Below are positions 1 through 9,176 of a stretch of 64,000 bases of DNA, one piece after another. The notes beneath the pieces are model-generated. The model was not told the origin of the DNA and did no database searches. It worked only from the letters and a program-made list of their open reading frames with translations. Every line of letters begins with the position of its first letter. The stretch's first letter is position 1. The position numbers and the translations under genes were made by a program. Source of the DNA: an uncultured Oxalobacter sp. (GTDB lineage: Bacteria; Pseudomonadota; Gammaproteobacteria; Burkholderiales; Burkholderiaceae_D); the NCBI GenBank assembly GCA_934277985.1, contig CAKQWF010000004.1, forward strand, positions 124,001 through 188,000. Reading direction: 5' to 3'.

Positions 1-11
1 AAGCCATTGCC

Positions 12-953
12 ATGTCAACCGCCAATACGCTCACCATACAGCAGCTATACGCCAGCAACCGCGATGTCCTGAAACTGTCATGGTTTGCCGGTCTGGACGG
101 CGGTCATCGGCAAATCTCGAGCAGCAGCGCTTCCGCTGCCGACCAGGTCGGCCACCTGAACCTGATCCACCCCATGCGTATCCAGGTATTCGGACGTCAG
201 GAAATCGACTATTACGAACGACTCTCCCCAGAATCACGCGCCTATCTGGTACACGAAATCGCGGACTGCAATCCTCCTGCACTGATCATCGCACGCGGCC
301 TCGGCGTCCCCGACGACATCCATTCCATATGCGATGCCAACAATATCCCGTTGTTCATCACCCCGCTCACCGCTGCGGAAGTCATCGATTATTTGCGCGT
401 CTATCTTTCCAAACAACTGGCCATGCGCATCATCATGCACGGCGTTTTCATGGATGTTTTGGGCGTCGGCGTCCTGATTACTGGCGATTCGGGACTGGGC
501 AAAAGCGAACTGGGACTTGAATTGATTACACGCAATCATGGCCTCGTCGCCGACGATGCCGTCGAATTTTCCCGTATCGCGCCGAACATCATCGAAGGAC
601 GTGCCCCCAAACTGATCCAGAACCTGCTGGAAGTCCGCGGTCTCGGATTACTGGATATCCGCGCCATTTTCGGAGAAACGGCCGTCCGGCGCAAAATGCA
701 GCTCAAACTCATCGTGCATCTGACACGCAGTCGCGCCGGGGACGACAATATCGAACGACTGCCGATCCACTCGCCGACTCAGGAAATACTGGGTCTGCCG
801 ATCCGGAAAACCGTCATTCCGGTTGCGGCCGGCCGCAACATCGCCGTTCTGCTGGAAGCTGCCGTCAGAAACACCATCATGCAATTACGCGGATTCAATA
901 CCATGGAAGAATTCATGGAACGCCAGCGCAAAGCCATGACCGACGACAAATGA
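12..953 (+). CDS. hprK: HPr kinase/phosphorylase HprK
   Basis: Bifunctional enzyme that phosphorylates HPr on its regulatory serine and removes that phosphate. The 313-residue length is normal. The P-loop GDSGLGKS lies at about residues 158-165, and the family signature around LEVRGLGLLDI follows at about 210. It is followed by rapZ, the usual betaproteobacterial partner, and its substrate HPr, with Ser46 conserved, is encoded at 33.4-33.7 kb. ptsN often lies just upstream but is outside the window. The ATG at 12 gives the full N-terminal domain. Role in this organism is probably regulatory because no PTS permease is visible. Confidence 0.97.
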   Translation: MSTANTLTIQQLYASNRDVLKLSWFAGLDGGHRQISSSSASAADQVGHLNLIHPMRIQVFGRQEIDYYERLSPESRAYLVHEIADCNPPALIIARGLGVPDDIHSICDANNIPLFITPLTAAEVIDYLRVYLSKQLAMRIIMHGVFMDVLGVGVLITGDSGLGKSELGLELITRNHGLVADDAVEFSRIAPNIIEGRAPKLIQNLLEVRGLGLLDIRAIFGETAVRRKMQLKLIVHLTRSRAGDDNIERLPIHSPTQEILGLPIRKTVIPVAAGRNIAVLLEAAVRNTIMQLRGFNTMEEFMERQRKAMTDDK

Positions 954-1051
954 AACAGCTCATCCGTACAAATATTGAAGCAAATCACATTTTTGTCATA
1001 TGGTTATGATAATCTACGATTGTATTTTCATCATTGCCTCATTGGATTCAC

Positions 1052-1921
1052 GTGCAGATCATACTTATCACCGGCATTTCCGGATCGGGAAAATCAGTCG
1101 CACTCAATGCGCTTGAGGATGCCGGCTATTTTTGCGTTGACAACCTGCCCCCCGTTCTGCTTCCGAAACTGGTAGCGACACGGCTCGATGAAAATTCCGA
1201 CAAACTGGCAGTCGCCGTTGATTCACGAAGCGCCGGTTCGCTCGACGACCTGCCGAAAAGCATCCAGTCCCTGAAAGATCATGGCCATGAAGTCCGCGTG
1301 CTCTTTCTCACGTCGGATACACAATCCCTGATCACCCGCTTTTCGGAAACCAGACGCAGCCACCCCCTTTCGCACCGCCACCACAAAAACACGCCGTTAT
1401 CGGATGACCGAACCCTGACGGAAGCCATCCGTGAAGAACGTGAATTGATGGCGGATATACAGATGATCAGCCATGTCATCGATACATCCAATTCCAGCGC
1501 GAACGAATTGCGCAACCGCGTCAAGGAACTGGTCAATATCGAACAGGCCCCGCTGACACTGCTTTTCGAATCATTCGGTTTCAAATTCGGCGTTCCACTC
1601 GATGCAGACATCATGTTCGATGTCCGGTGCCTGCCGAATCCCTATTACGATACCCGTCTGAGGCATCTGACCGGCAAGGACGCGGCGATCCGTACCTTCA
1701 TGGAACAACAGCCCGAAGCAGCCGAACTGCTGGAGGACATCCGCAGTTTCATCGAAAAATGGTTGCCTTCGTTCCGGCGTGACAACCGCAGTTATCTGAC
1801 CATCGCGCTGGGATGCACCGGCGGGCAACATCGCTCCGTATACATGGTCGAGCGACTGGCCGATCATTTCCGTCAATCCGAACAAGTCGTCACGCGCCAC
1901 CGTGAGCTGAAAACATCGTAA
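1052..1921 (+). CDS. rapZ: RNase adapter / nucleotide-binding protein RapZ
   Basis: P-loop protein of the RapZ (YvcJ) family; in E. coli it binds GlmZ sRNA and so controls amino-sugar synthesis. Walker A GISGSGKS is at the extreme N-terminus and the conserved C-terminal motif GCTGGQHRSV is near residue 260. A GTG at 1052 gives the normal family N-terminus (VQIILITGISGSGKS); a TTG at 1034 would add six residues and is less likely. 289 residues. It follows hprK at about 100 bp. A glmU gene lies at 53.9 kb but no linkage is implied. Confidence 0.93.
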   Translation: MQIILITGISGSGKSVALNALEDAGYFCVDNLPPVLLPKLVATRLDENSDKLAVAVDSRSAGSLDDLPKSIQSLKDHGHEVRVLFLTSDTQSLITRFSETRRSHPLSHRHHKNTPLSDDRTLTEAIREERELMADIQMISHVIDTSNSSANELRNRVKELVNIEQAPLTLLFESFGFKFGVPLDADIMFDVRCLPNPYYDTRLRHLTGKDAAIRTFMEQQPEAAELLEDIRSFIEKWLPSFRRDNRSYLTIALGCTGGQHRSVYMVERLADHFRQSEQVVTRHRELKTS

Positions 1922-3010
1922 TCAGTCCTGAAACGCCAGATACCCCTGACGGTTCGCGACATCCAGCAATTTCCTGACCGCAGCCGGCAACGCAGCCATT
2001 TGTACCGAAGCGGCATCCTGCCAGATTTCTTCACCTGTCCGCCCGGCTGTTTCTTTCCCGGCAAGCTTCACGATACAAGGTGTGATCTGCAAGCGGAAGT
2101 GCGTAAAAACATGTTCAAACGGCACCATAAAAGCCATCGACTCCATATTGCCCCATCGTGCAACTTCCAGTTTCACTCGGCTTGCCACCTCTTCATCCGG
2201 CACGATGCCACCATCCTGTTCCATCGTGATTTCAGGCAACGAATACAAACCGCCCCATATGCCGGATGCCGGCCTTTTCTGCAGCAAAATCCTGCCATCC
2301 GCATACACAAGCAACATCACGACATGCCTGACCGGCACCGGCTTTTTCGCTTTTTTCACCGGCAATTCATCCACCCTGCCTTCCGAAAGCGCGATACATG
2401 TACCGGAAAAAGGACAATGCGTACAATCCGGACGTCCTCGTGTACACACCGTAGCACCAAGATCCATCAACCCTTGCGTATAGCTTTCGATATCCGAATC
2501 CGGCAGCAAATCGACGGCAAGTTGCCAGAAACGCCTTTTCCCCGCCGCATCCGTCACCGAATCACCCAGACCGAAAACCCGAGCAAAAACCCGTAGGACA
2601 TTGCCGTCCAGAATAGCCGCCTTTGCGCCTGACGAAAAAACCGCAATCGCGGCAGCTGTCGAACGACCGATTCCCGGCAACCGTTCAAGCAGCACCGGAT
2701 CGGAAGGAAAAATCCCTTGATACTCGTCAACGACCCTCCGTGCGCACTTGTGCAAATTGCGTGCACGCGAATAATATCCAAGACCGCTCCAGCATTGCAT
2801 GACCGCATCCAGCGGCGCGTTCGCCAAAGAAGACACATCCGGAAACATTGCCAGAAAACGCTCGTAATATGGAATGACTGTAGCGACCTGCGTTTGCTGC
2901 AACATGATTTCCGACAGCCATATCCGGTAAGCATCCCGCGTATGCTGCCAGGGCAATGCATGACGTCCATGACGTTTCTGCCATGCGACAAGCCTTGACG
3001 CAAACGACAT
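1922..3010 (-). CDS. mutY: A/G-specific adenine DNA glycosylase MutY
   Basis: Removes adenine mispaired with 8-oxoguanine. Seen: catalytic-Glu region SEIMLQQTQV, helix-hairpin-helix LPGIGRSTAAAI, the following DGNVLRV Asp region, and an iron-sulfur ligand set C-x6-C-x2-C-x5-C (CTRGRPDCTHCPFSGTC), then a Nudix-like C-terminal domain with LLQKRPASGIWGGLYSLPE. Start chosen at 3010 (MSFASRLVAW) because it aligns with the E. coli start; in-frame upstream starts at 3046 and 3058 exist. It is convergent with rapZ, and the two reading frames abut with no spacer. Confidence 0.95.
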   Translation of the reverse strand: MSFASRLVAWQKRHGRHALPWQHTRDAYRIWLSEIMLQQTQVATVIPYYERFLAMFPDVSSLANAPLDAVMQCWSGLGYYSRARNLHKCARRVVDEYQGIFPSDPVLLERLPGIGRSTAAAIAVFSSGAKAAILDGNVLRVFARVFGLGDSVTDAAGKRRFWQLAVDLLPDSDIESYTQGLMDLGATVCTRGRPDCTHCPFSGTCIALSEGRVDELPVKKAKKPVPVRHVVMLLVYADGRILLQKRPASGIWGGLYSLPEITMEQDGGIVPDEEVASRVKLEVARWGNMESMAFMVPFEHVFTHFRLQITPCIVKLAGKETAGRTGEEIWQDAASVQMAALPAAVRKLLDVANRQGYLAFQD

Positions 3011-3170
3011 ATTCCGTTTGCCGATCCGTTTTTCCGCACAACCCATCAATCCACCCATACTCTGCCACGTGTCCCGTACAATTTACCCATCCGCATATCC
3101 CGTTGGTATAGAATGCCGTCACCGGCATTCCTGCCTTGCTGCATCACTGACTATCCGTTTCACATACGAC

Positions 3171-3815
3171 ATGAAAAATTTTTTCCGGCACTGCAAGATC
3201 ACGACCTTCGCACTCTTTCTCCTGTCCGCCATGCTGACCGGATGCAGCAGCATGCCATCCATGGAAACACTGGATTTCCTTTCGGACAAGACACCACGCA
3301 GCTGCACAAGCAATGTCGATGTCAGGGGACGTTTTTCCATCCGTTACAAGATCAACGGTCGTGAAGAATCACTGCACGGCAATTTCGACTGGAAACAGAC
3401 AACGGATTATACCGTCATTACCCTGCTCTCTCCGTTGGGCCAATCCATGGCGAGAATCGAGGTTACGCCACAGCTGACGACCTTCACCACCCCTGGACAA
3501 GCGCCCAAAAGTGCCGCCAATGCAGAGGAACTGATCCGTTCCGAACTGGGCTGGACACTCCCAGTCTCCGGGCTGAGGAACTGGTTGCAGGGATGTGCCA
3601 CCGACATGCAAAACCGTCCTTTCATCGCAACACCGCAATCCAGGCAAGTCATCACCCGTGAAGGATGGCAAATTGACTATATCAGCTGGATTGATGGCCC
3701 GCTCATGCCATTGCCAAAACGTATAGATCTGATAAAAGGCGGCAGCAACGCCATCGATGTCGACATTCACCTCAAACTGGTCATAGACGAATGGCAGTTC
3801 CCGAAATCGAAATAA
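3171..3815 (+). CDS. lolB: outer-membrane lipoprotein receptor LolB
   Basis: Accepts lipoproteins from LolA and inserts them in the outer membrane. The ATG at 3171 gives a lipoprotein signal peptide with lipobox LTGC (acylated Cys at residue 25). The mature part contains the LolB-like stretch GRFSIRYKINGREESLHGNFDW. 214 residues. Its 3' end overlaps ispE by 25 bp, the order (lolB-ispE-tRNA-Gln-prs) common in betaproteobacteria. Sequence identity in this family is low, so the call leans partly on context. Confidence 0.9.
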   Translation: MKNFFRHCKITTFALFLLSAMLTGCSSMPSMETLDFLSDKTPRSCTSNVDVRGRFSIRYKINGREESLHGNFDWKQTTDYTVITLLSPLGQSMARIEVTPQLTTFTTPGQAPKSAANAEELIRSELGWTLPVSGLRNWLQGCATDMQNRPFIATPQSRQVITREGWQIDYISWIDGPLMPLPKRIDLIKGGSNAIDVDIHLKLVIDEWQFPKSK

Positions 3816-4702
3816 CAGAAAACGGCATACGCCACTGTCCGGCGCCTGCAAAACTGAATCTGTTCCTGCACGTGACAGGCCGGCGTCAAGACGGCTACCA
3901 CTTGCTCGAAACCGCTTTCCAGCTGATCGGCCTGTATGACTACCTGCATTTCACCCGCCGTCACGACGGACAAATCCGGCGAATCACACCCAACGGCGAC
4001 ATCGACGAAAACGACGACCTGACCGTTCGTGCGGCACGGTTGCTTCAGGATACGGCATACCGTCGAAAAGGCTTGCGGGTTCCCGGTGTCGATATCGCTC
4101 TGCAAAAACATATTCCAGAAGGCGGCGGTCTGGGTGGTGGCTCATCCGATGCGGCCACCACCCTGATCGCACTGAACCATTTGTGGCGCTGCCGCTTCGG
4201 GCGGCACGAATTGATGGCACTTGGCGTGCAACTGGGCGCTGACATTCCCTTTTTTCTGTTCGGAGAAAATGCCTTTGCACAAGGCATCGGCGAAAAACTG
4301 ACGCCGCTGACGACACCGGATGGCTGGTTTGTTGTGATTAAACCACCCGTTTCCGTCCCGACGGCGACCATCTTTCGCGCAAACGAATTGACAAGGAATA
4401 CAGAACCCATCAAAATGTTTGACTTTCCCGGTTTTCGTGAAAGAGCGGATCATTTCGGAAAAAACGATCTCCAGCCTGTCGCGGCAAAACTGTATCCGGA
4501 AATCGGCAAGGCGCTGGACGAACTGGGGCAGTTCGGGAACGCCAGAATGACCGGATCGGGTGCATGCGTATTCGCCCGTTTCGACAACGTGGCACAAGCG
4601 AAGGAAACCGCCGGGAAGCTTGCCGGAACATGGGAAGTCCTGACCGCAGAAGGACTACCGTATCATCCGCTCAAATATCTGCTTGATAATAAAGGCGAAT
4701 GA
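3791..4702 (+). CDS. ispE: 4-diphosphocytidyl-2-C-methyl-D-erythritol kinase IspE
   Basis: GHMP kinase of the non-mevalonate isoprenoid pathway. N-terminal CPAPAKLNLFLHVTGRR is the substrate-binding start of the family, GGGLGGGSSDAA (about residues 110-121) is the ATP-binding GHMP motif, and MTGSGACVFA is the third GHMP motif. 303 residues, normal. Start overlaps the end of lolB by 25 bp, so the two are probably co-transcribed and translationally coupled. Confidence 0.96.
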   Translation: MAVPEIEITENGIRHCPAPAKLNLFLHVTGRRQDGYHLLETAFQLIGLYDYLHFTRRHDGQIRRITPNGDIDENDDLTVRAARLLQDTAYRRKGLRVPGVDIALQKHIPEGGGLGGGSSDAATTLIALNHLWRCRFGRHELMALGVQLGADIPFFLFGENAFAQGIGEKLTPLTTPDGWFVVIKPPVSVPTATIFRANELTRNTEPIKMFDFPGFRERADHFGKNDLQPVAAKLYPEIGKALDELGQFGNARMTGSGACVFARFDNVAQAKETAGKLAGTWEVLTAEGLPYHPLKYLLDNKGE

Positions 4703-4724
4703 TAGATTTTTTTCGATGCTCGGT

Positions 4725-4730
4725 TATAAT
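4725..4730 (+). promoter_or_regulatory. -10 element before tRNA-Gln(UUG)
   Basis: A perfect TATAAT lies 16 bp upstream of the tRNA. A similar context (GTTATAATA) precedes the second tRNA-Gln copy, supporting function. No good -35 hexamer is seen at 16-18 bp. Confidence 0.5.
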
Positions 4731-4746
4731 ACGGCACGAAAACAGC

Positions 4747-4823
4747 AGGGGAATCGCCAAGCTGGTTAAGGCACAGGATTTTGATTCCTGCATGCGAAGG
4801 TTCGAATCCTTCTTCCCCTGCCA
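4747..4823 (+). tRNA. tRNA-Gln (anticodon TTG)
   Basis: 77 nt including encoded CCA. Acceptor arms AGGGGAA (4747-4753) and TTCCCCT (4813-4819) pair fully; the anticodon stem CAGGA/TCCTG closes a seven-base loop with anticodon TTG; T-arm carries TTCGAAT. It sits in the usual position just before prs. A diverged paralogue with anticodon CTG lies at 6743-6819. Confidence 0.97.
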
Positions 4824-4946
4824 TCCACTCTCCCGCGCCCGCCGCCAGGCGCATTTGCAATGAGATATTGTCGGCAAGTGACACAACGGGATTCGTTAGA
4901 CGTTATGTGACTTTTAACCCAGTAACGAGATCGTCGCAGGAAATTC

Positions 4947-5915
4947 ATGTCCGACAGCAACTTAATGATTTTTACCGGCAATGCCAATCCGGCATTGGCC
5001 GCCAAGGTCGCCAGCAAACTCGGCATCCCTCTCGGCAAGGCTCACGTCTCCAAGTTCTCCGACGGTGAAACCACTGTCGAAATCAATGAAAATGTCCGTG
5101 GCAAGGATGTCTTCGTCATCCAATCCACTTGCGCACCGACCAATGACAACCTGATGGAAATCATCCTCATGGTCGATGCACTCAAACGCGCCTCCGCCGA
5201 ACGGATCACCGCATGTATCCCCTATTTCGGCTATGCACGTCAGGATCGTCGCCCGCGTTCCACCCGTGTCGCCATCTCCGCACGTGTGATCGCCAACATC
5301 CTCGAAGGCATCGGCGTCGATCGTGTCCTGATCATGGACGTCCACGCCGACCAGATTCAGGGCTTCTTCGACATCCCTGTCGACAATATCTATGCATCGC
5401 CCATCCTGCTCAAAGACCTTCAGAAGAAAAACTACAAGGATCTTCTCGTCGTCTCCCCGGATATCGGCGGTGTCGTCCGTGCACGGGCGCTGGCAGAACA
5501 TCTGCATTGCGACCTGTCGATCATCGACAAGCGTCGTCCGCGTCCGAACGAATCCGAAGTCATGAACATCATCGGCAATGTCGAAGGCAGAAACTGCGTC
5601 ATCATGGACGACATGGTCGATACTGCAGGTACCCTGACACAGGCGGCCGAAGCGCTGAAGGAAAGGGGCGCCAAAATGGTTGTCGGCTACTGTACGCACC
5701 CGGTGCTGTCCGGCCCTGCCGTCAAGCGCATCACGGCATCCTCGCTGGATGAACTGGTCGTCACCGACACCATCCCGTTGTCCGATGCGGCACGTCAGTG
5801 TCCAAAAATCAGGCAACTTTCCTGTGCCGAACTGCTGGCCGAAACCCTGAAACGGATCAGTACCGGCAATTCCGTCATGTCATTATTCAATGAGGCCGAT
5901 ATCATCGCCATCTGA
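4947..5915 (+). CDS. prs: ribose-phosphate pyrophosphokinase, copy 1
   Basis: Makes PRPP from ribose 5-phosphate and ATP for nucleotide, His and Trp synthesis. Seen: ATP-site region [19 protein letters not shown], the catalytic [13 protein letters not shown] region, and the PRPP loop [11 protein letters not shown]. 322 residues with a C-terminal tail (NEADIIAI) different from copy 2. This copy is in the ancestral position between tRNA-Gln and rplY. Its first roughly 660 coding bases are identical to copy 2 at 6942. One family-atypical change is Gly in VVGYCTHP where copy 2 has Ala. Followed by a hairpin terminator, so rplY may need its own promoter or read-through. Confidence 0.96.
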   Translation: MSDSNLMIFTGNANPALAAKVASKLGIPLGKAHVSKFSDGETTVEINENVRGKDVFVIQSTCAPTNDNLMEIILMVDALKRASAERITACIPYFGYARQDRRPRSTRVAISARVIANILEGIGVDRVLIMDVHADQIQGFFDIPVDNIYASPILLKDLQKKNYKDLLVVSPDIGGVVRARALAEHLHCDLSIIDKRRPRPNESEVMNIIGNVEGRNCVIMDDMVDTAGTLTQAAEALKERGAKMVVGYCTHPVLSGPAVKRITASSLDELVVTDTIPLSDAARQCPKIRQLSCAELLAETLKRISTGNSVMSLFNEADIIAI

Positions 5916-5946
5916 AAGGCAACGGAAAACAAAACTTTTTTTCTGA

Positions 5947-5971
5947 AGCCTCTGGTCGCGGAGGCTTTTTT
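5947..5971 (+). terminator. Rho-independent terminator after prs copy 1
   Basis: Six-bp stem AGCCTC/GAGGCT with an 8-nt loop followed by a run of six T. Confidence 0.75.
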
Positions 5972-6012
5972 CAACAAGAGGGATCACCTCGTTTTTTATT
6001 GGAGTTTTTTAC

Positions 6013-6642
6013 ATGAAAGTCATTGCATACTCACGAGCAGAGATAGGGACCGGAGCGAGCCGCCGCCTGCGTGCTGCTGGTATGGCACCTGGCATCGTCT
6101 ACGGTGGCAACAGCGAACCTGTCAACATCAAGCTGGATCACAACGCGCTTTTCTACGCACTGAAAAGAGAAGCCTTCCATTCTTCCATTCTTGACCTCGA
6201 AATCGACGGCAAGGCAGAAAAGGTACTGTTGCGTGATTTTCAGATCCATGCATACAAACCCGTCGTTCTGCACGTCGACTTCCAGCGCGTGGACCCGAAC
6301 CAGAAAATCACGGTCAAGGTACCGCTGCACTTCACCAATGAAGAAACCTCCCCGGCAGCCAAGACCGGTGTGGTTCACCACGCTGTTACGGAACTGGAAA
6401 TCTCCTGTCTGCCGGCCAACCTGCCATCCTTCATCGAAGTCGATCTGGGCAATCTGGACGTCGGCCAGTCCATCCATCTGGCTGACCTGAAACTGCCGGA
6501 AGGCGTTTCCGCTACCTCCCACGACGAATCCCAGCCGATCGTAACGGCTACCGTCGCCAACGTTGCCGAACCGGCAGAAGAAGGTGCCGAAGAAGGCGCC
6601 GACGCAGCTGCGCCCGCTGCAGAAGGCGAAGCAAAAGCATAA
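6013..6642 (+). CDS. rplY: 50S ribosomal protein L25 (general stress protein Ctc form)
   Basis: Binds 5S rRNA. 209 residues: N-terminal L25 domain ([19 protein letters not shown]) plus the C-terminal TL5/Ctc beta domain, ending in an acidic, alanine-rich tail. A GGAG sequence eight bases before the ATG is a good ribosome-binding site. It normally sits between prs and pth; here a second tRNA-Gln/prs unit has been inserted between it and pth. Confidence 0.96.
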   Translation: MKVIAYSRAEIGTGASRRLRAAGMAPGIVYGGNSEPVNIKLDHNALFYALKREAFHSSILDLEIDGKAEKVLLRDFQIHAYKPVVLHVDFQRVDPNQKITVKVPLHFTNEETSPAAKTGVVHHAVTELEISCLPANLPSFIEVDLGNLDVGQSIHLADLKLPEGVSATSHDESQPIVTATVANVAEPAEEGAEEGADAAAPAAEGEAKA

Positions 6643-6657
6643 TTTTTGCAACAAAAA

Positions 6658-6687
6658 AGCCCTGTACGACGCGACAGGGCTTTTTTT
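6658..6687 (+). terminator. Rho-independent terminator after rplY
   Basis: Eight-bp stem AGCCCTGT/ACAGGGCT, 8-nt loop, then seven T. Confidence 0.85.
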
Positions 6688-6723
6688 ATCAAAAAACCAT
6701 AGCATATCGGCAATATTTTCAGT

Positions 6724-6729
6724 TATAAT
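6724..6729 (+). promoter_or_regulatory. -10 element before tRNA-Gln(CUG)
   Basis: TATAAT in the same local context as the first tRNA-Gln copy, 13 bp before the mature tRNA. The -35 is not clear. Confidence 0.5.
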
Positions 6730-6742
6730 ATTGCTTTACAAC

Positions 6743-6819
6743 AGGGGAATCGCCAAGCTGGTTAAGGCACCGGATTCTGATTCCGGCATTCGAGGGTTCG
6801 AATCCTTCTTCCCCTGCCA
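6743..6819 (+). tRNA. tRNA-Gln (anticodon CTG)
   Basis: 77 nt with CCA; acceptor arm identical to the copy at 4747. The anticodon loop reads CTG. The anticodon stem has changed from CAGGA/TCCTG to CCGGA/TCCGG by a compensated pair change, and the T-stem has one G-T wobble. The whole looks like a functional isoacceptor that arose by duplication of the TTG tRNA with its downstream prs. Confidence 0.95.
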
Positions 6820-6941
6820 TCCACTCTCCCGCGCCCGCCGCCAGGCGTGCTTACGATGAAATATTGTCGGCAGTGACACAACGGGATTCGTTAGACGTTA
6901 TGTGACTTTTAACCCAGTAACGAGATCGTCGCAGGAAATTC

Positions 6942-7901
6942 ATGTCCGACAGCAACTTAATGATTTTTACCGGCAATGCCAATCCGGCATTGGCCGCCAA
7001 GGTCGCCAGCAAACTCGGCATCCCTCTCGGCAAGGCTCACGTCTCCAAGTTCTCCGACGGTGAAACCACTGTCGAAATCAATGAAAATGTCCGTGGCAAG
7101 GATGTCTTCGTCATCCAATCCACTTGCGCACCGACCAATGACAACCTGATGGAAATCATCCTCATGGTCGATGCACTCAAACGCGCCTCCGCCGAACGGA
7201 TCACCGCATGTATCCCCTATTTCGGCTATGCACGTCAGGATCGTCGCCCGCGTTCCACCCGTGTCGCCATCTCCGCACGTGTGATCGCCAACATCCTCGA
7301 AGGCATCGGCGTCGATCGTGTCCTGATCATGGACGTCCACGCCGACCAGATTCAGGGCTTCTTCGACATCCCTGTCGACAATATCTATGCATCGCCCATC
7401 CTGCTCAAAGACCTTCAGAAGAAAAACTACAAGGATCTTCTCGTCGTCTCCCCGGATATCGGCGGTGTCGTCCGTGCACGGGCGCTGGCAGAACATCTGC
7501 ATTGCGACCTGTCGATCATCGACAAGCGTCGTCCGCGTCCGAACGAATCCGAAGTCATGAACATCATCGGCAATGTCGAAGGCAGAAACTGCGTCATCAT
7601 GGATGATATCGTGGATACCGCAGGTACCCTGACACAGGCGGCCGAAGCGCTGAAGGAAAGGGGCGCCAAAATGGTTGTCGCCTACTGTACGCACCCGGTG
7701 CTGTCCGGCCCTGCCGTCAAGCGCATCACGGCATCCTCGCTGGATGAACTGGTTGTCACCGACACCATCCCGTTGTCCGATGCGGCACGCCAGTGTTCGA
7801 AGATTCGCCAGATTTCCTGTGCAGAACTGCTGGCCGAAACCCTGAAACGGATCAATACCGGCGACTCTGTCATGTCGTTGCTCAATGAAATGTATCACTG
7901 A
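6942..7901 (+). CDS. prs: ribose-phosphate pyrophosphokinase, copy 2
   Basis: Second PRPP synthetase, 319 residues, identical to copy 1 up to about residue 221. The PRPP loop reads DDIVDTAGT and the next strand VVAYCTHP. The C-terminus ([11 protein letters not shown]) differs from copy 1. All catalytic motifs are intact, so both copies are probably active. It has the same 60-bp leader as copy 1, so expression is probably similar, and ends at a strong terminator before pth on the other strand. Confidence 0.95.
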   Translation: MSDSNLMIFTGNANPALAAKVASKLGIPLGKAHVSKFSDGETTVEINENVRGKDVFVIQSTCAPTNDNLMEIILMVDALKRASAERITACIPYFGYARQDRRPRSTRVAISARVIANILEGIGVDRVLIMDVHADQIQGFFDIPVDNIYASPILLKDLQKKNYKDLLVVSPDIGGVVRARALAEHLHCDLSIIDKRRPRPNESEVMNIIGNVEGRNCVIMDDIVDTAGTLTQAAEALKERGAKMVVAYCTHPVLSGPAVKRITASSLDELVVTDTIPLSDAARQCSKIRQISCAELLAETLKRINTGDSVMSLLNEMYH

Positions 7902-7921
7902 CAGTCGATTCGCCATACATT

Positions 7922-7951
7922 AAAAAAACCGCCGTAACCGGCGGTTTTTTT
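7922..7951. terminator. bidirectional terminator between prs copy 2 and pth
   Basis: Hairpin ACCGCCG/CGGCGGT with a 4-nt loop, flanked by seven A on the left and seven T on the right; serves both convergent genes. Confidence 0.88.
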
Positions 7952-7969
7952 AATGGCATCCACCTATCG

Positions 7970-8557
7970 TCAGCGGACGGTATGCAATTCCTTCATTGCC
8001 TTGTCAAACTGCCCTTCGCACAACATCGGCACGATCTGTATCGCACGTGCCATCGCATCCTCGATCCCGCCCATGTCTTCCCGTCTGGGACGCTGCAGCA
8101 CATAGTCGATCACAGGCGATTTCAGATTCAGCGAACGCGGATGTCCGATACCGATACGCAAACGCCAGAAATCCTGTGTCCCCAGCGCCGATGCAATATC
8201 TTTCAGGCCATTGTGACCGCCTGTCGAACCTGAACGTTTGAGCTTTGCCTGTCCGGGTGAAATATCGAGTTCATCATGAACGACCAGAATCTCTTCCGGC
8301 GCGATCCTGAAAAAACGTGCCATGGCACCAACAGCCAGCCCCGATCGGTTCATGAAAGTCTGAGGCTTCATCAGCCAGACATCATGCCCGCCGATTTTCG
8401 CCCGTGAAACCAGGGCGGAAAATTTCGCTTCCTTTTGCCAACCGTTCCCGTGAAAACCGTTCTCCAGATTGTCCACCACCCAGAAACCGGCATTGTGACG
8501 TGTCTGCTCATATTCAGGCCCGGGATTTCCCAGCCCGACAATTAACCGAATACTCAT
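7970..8557 (-). CDS. pth: peptidyl-tRNA hydrolase
   Basis: Releases tRNA from peptidyl-tRNA that drops off the ribosome. N-terminal IRLIVGLGNPGPEYEQTRHNAGF contains the catalytic His and substrate residues; HDELDISPGQAKLKRSG and GGHNGLKDI are further family motifs. Start set at 8557 (MSIRLIVGLG); an in-frame extension to 8605 has no family counterpart. 195 residues. Confidence 0.97.
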   Translation of the reverse strand: MSIRLIVGLGNPGPEYEQTRHNAGFWVVDNLENGFHGNGWQKEAKFSALVSRAKIGGHDVWLMKPQTFMNRSGLAVGAMARFFRIAPEEILVVHDELDISPGQAKLKRSGSTGGHNGLKDIASALGTQDFWRLRIGIGHPRSLNLKSPVIDYVLQRPRREDMGGIEDAMARAIQIVPMLCEGQFDKAMKELHTVR

Positions 8558-8605
8558 GATTGCCTGCAATTGAAAAATACCATCCCGAACGACGGGCACC
8601 ATCAT

Positions 8606-8911
8606 TCAGCTTCTGCGTTGCTGAACGAGAATCCAAGGTCTGACCACGACCGCCCACAACAATGCATCGGAATCCGACCATATCTGCGCCTGCTCATCCG
8701 TCACCTTGCCGATTTCCTTTTTCTCCAGCATACCGGAAATCGCCTTGACATCGTCGGAAGCCATCAGCTGTGCCACGCGGATCATATCGACATGGTCTTC
8801 CACGGAAATGACCCGTCCACCCGCAAAAAAACGTTCAAGTTCCTTCCAGGATATCTGTGCAGTTTCCAGATTGATTTTTGCATACAGCAATTTTTCCTGT
8901 TCTGTCGTCAT
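8606..8911 (-). CDS. DUF2288 family protein
   Basis: 101 residues, helical, matching my memory of DUF2288: the pattern TAQISWKELERFFAGGRVI followed by VAQLMASDD and a Trp-rich end WAVVVRPWILVQQR. Function unknown. It lies between slyX and pth on the same strand and may be co-transcribed with them. Confidence 0.75.
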   Translation of the reverse strand: MTTEQEKLLYAKINLETAQISWKELERFFAGGRVISVEDHVDMIRVAQLMASDDVKAISGMLEKKEIGKVTDEQAQIWSDSDALLWAVVVRPWILVQQRRS

Positions 8912-8935
8912 AACAACTAACCTGCCGGCAAATGA

Positions 8936-9127
8936 TTAATAATGAGGTGGCCTCTCGTTAAGCGGCTTGTCGCTTTCCAGCTCGATGATCCTGCGGGCCA
9001 TTTCCTTGAGAACCGCCTCGAAACCGTCGATTTTCAACTGTTGCTGATAAACCGTCTTGTTCAGTTCATCGATCATATCTTCCTGTCTTGTAATACGTAT
9101 TTCAAGATCGATCAGTCGTTCTTCCAT
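8936..9127 (-). CDS. slyX: SlyX family protein
   Basis: 63 residues forming a short coiled coil (ERLIDLEIRITRQEDMIDEL) and ending in the SlyX-type tail PLNERPPHY. Function is not well defined in any species. Confidence 0.85.
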   Translation of the reverse strand: MEERLIDLEIRITRQEDMIDELNKTVYQQQLKIDGFEAVLKEMARRIIELESDKPLNERPPHY

Positions 9128-9176
9128 GGTTCTTCCTTACGAATGCGCCCTTCATACCACACCCAGCTTCTTTCAC

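Larger units (their letters stand above)
4801..7903 (+). repeat. duplicated tRNA-Gln/prs unit (two copies, about 2 kb apart)
   Basis: Copy 1 runs from the tRNA at 4747 to about 5870; copy 2 from 6743 to about 7865. No nucleotide difference was seen between 4801-4851 and 6797-6847, nor between 4877-5608 and 6872-7603 (about 730 bp, including synonymous sites). Differences cluster in the first half of the tRNA, a short patch near 4852-4870, and the last quarter of prs. The pattern suggests an old duplication with recent gene conversion over the 5' part. Confidence 0.9.
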
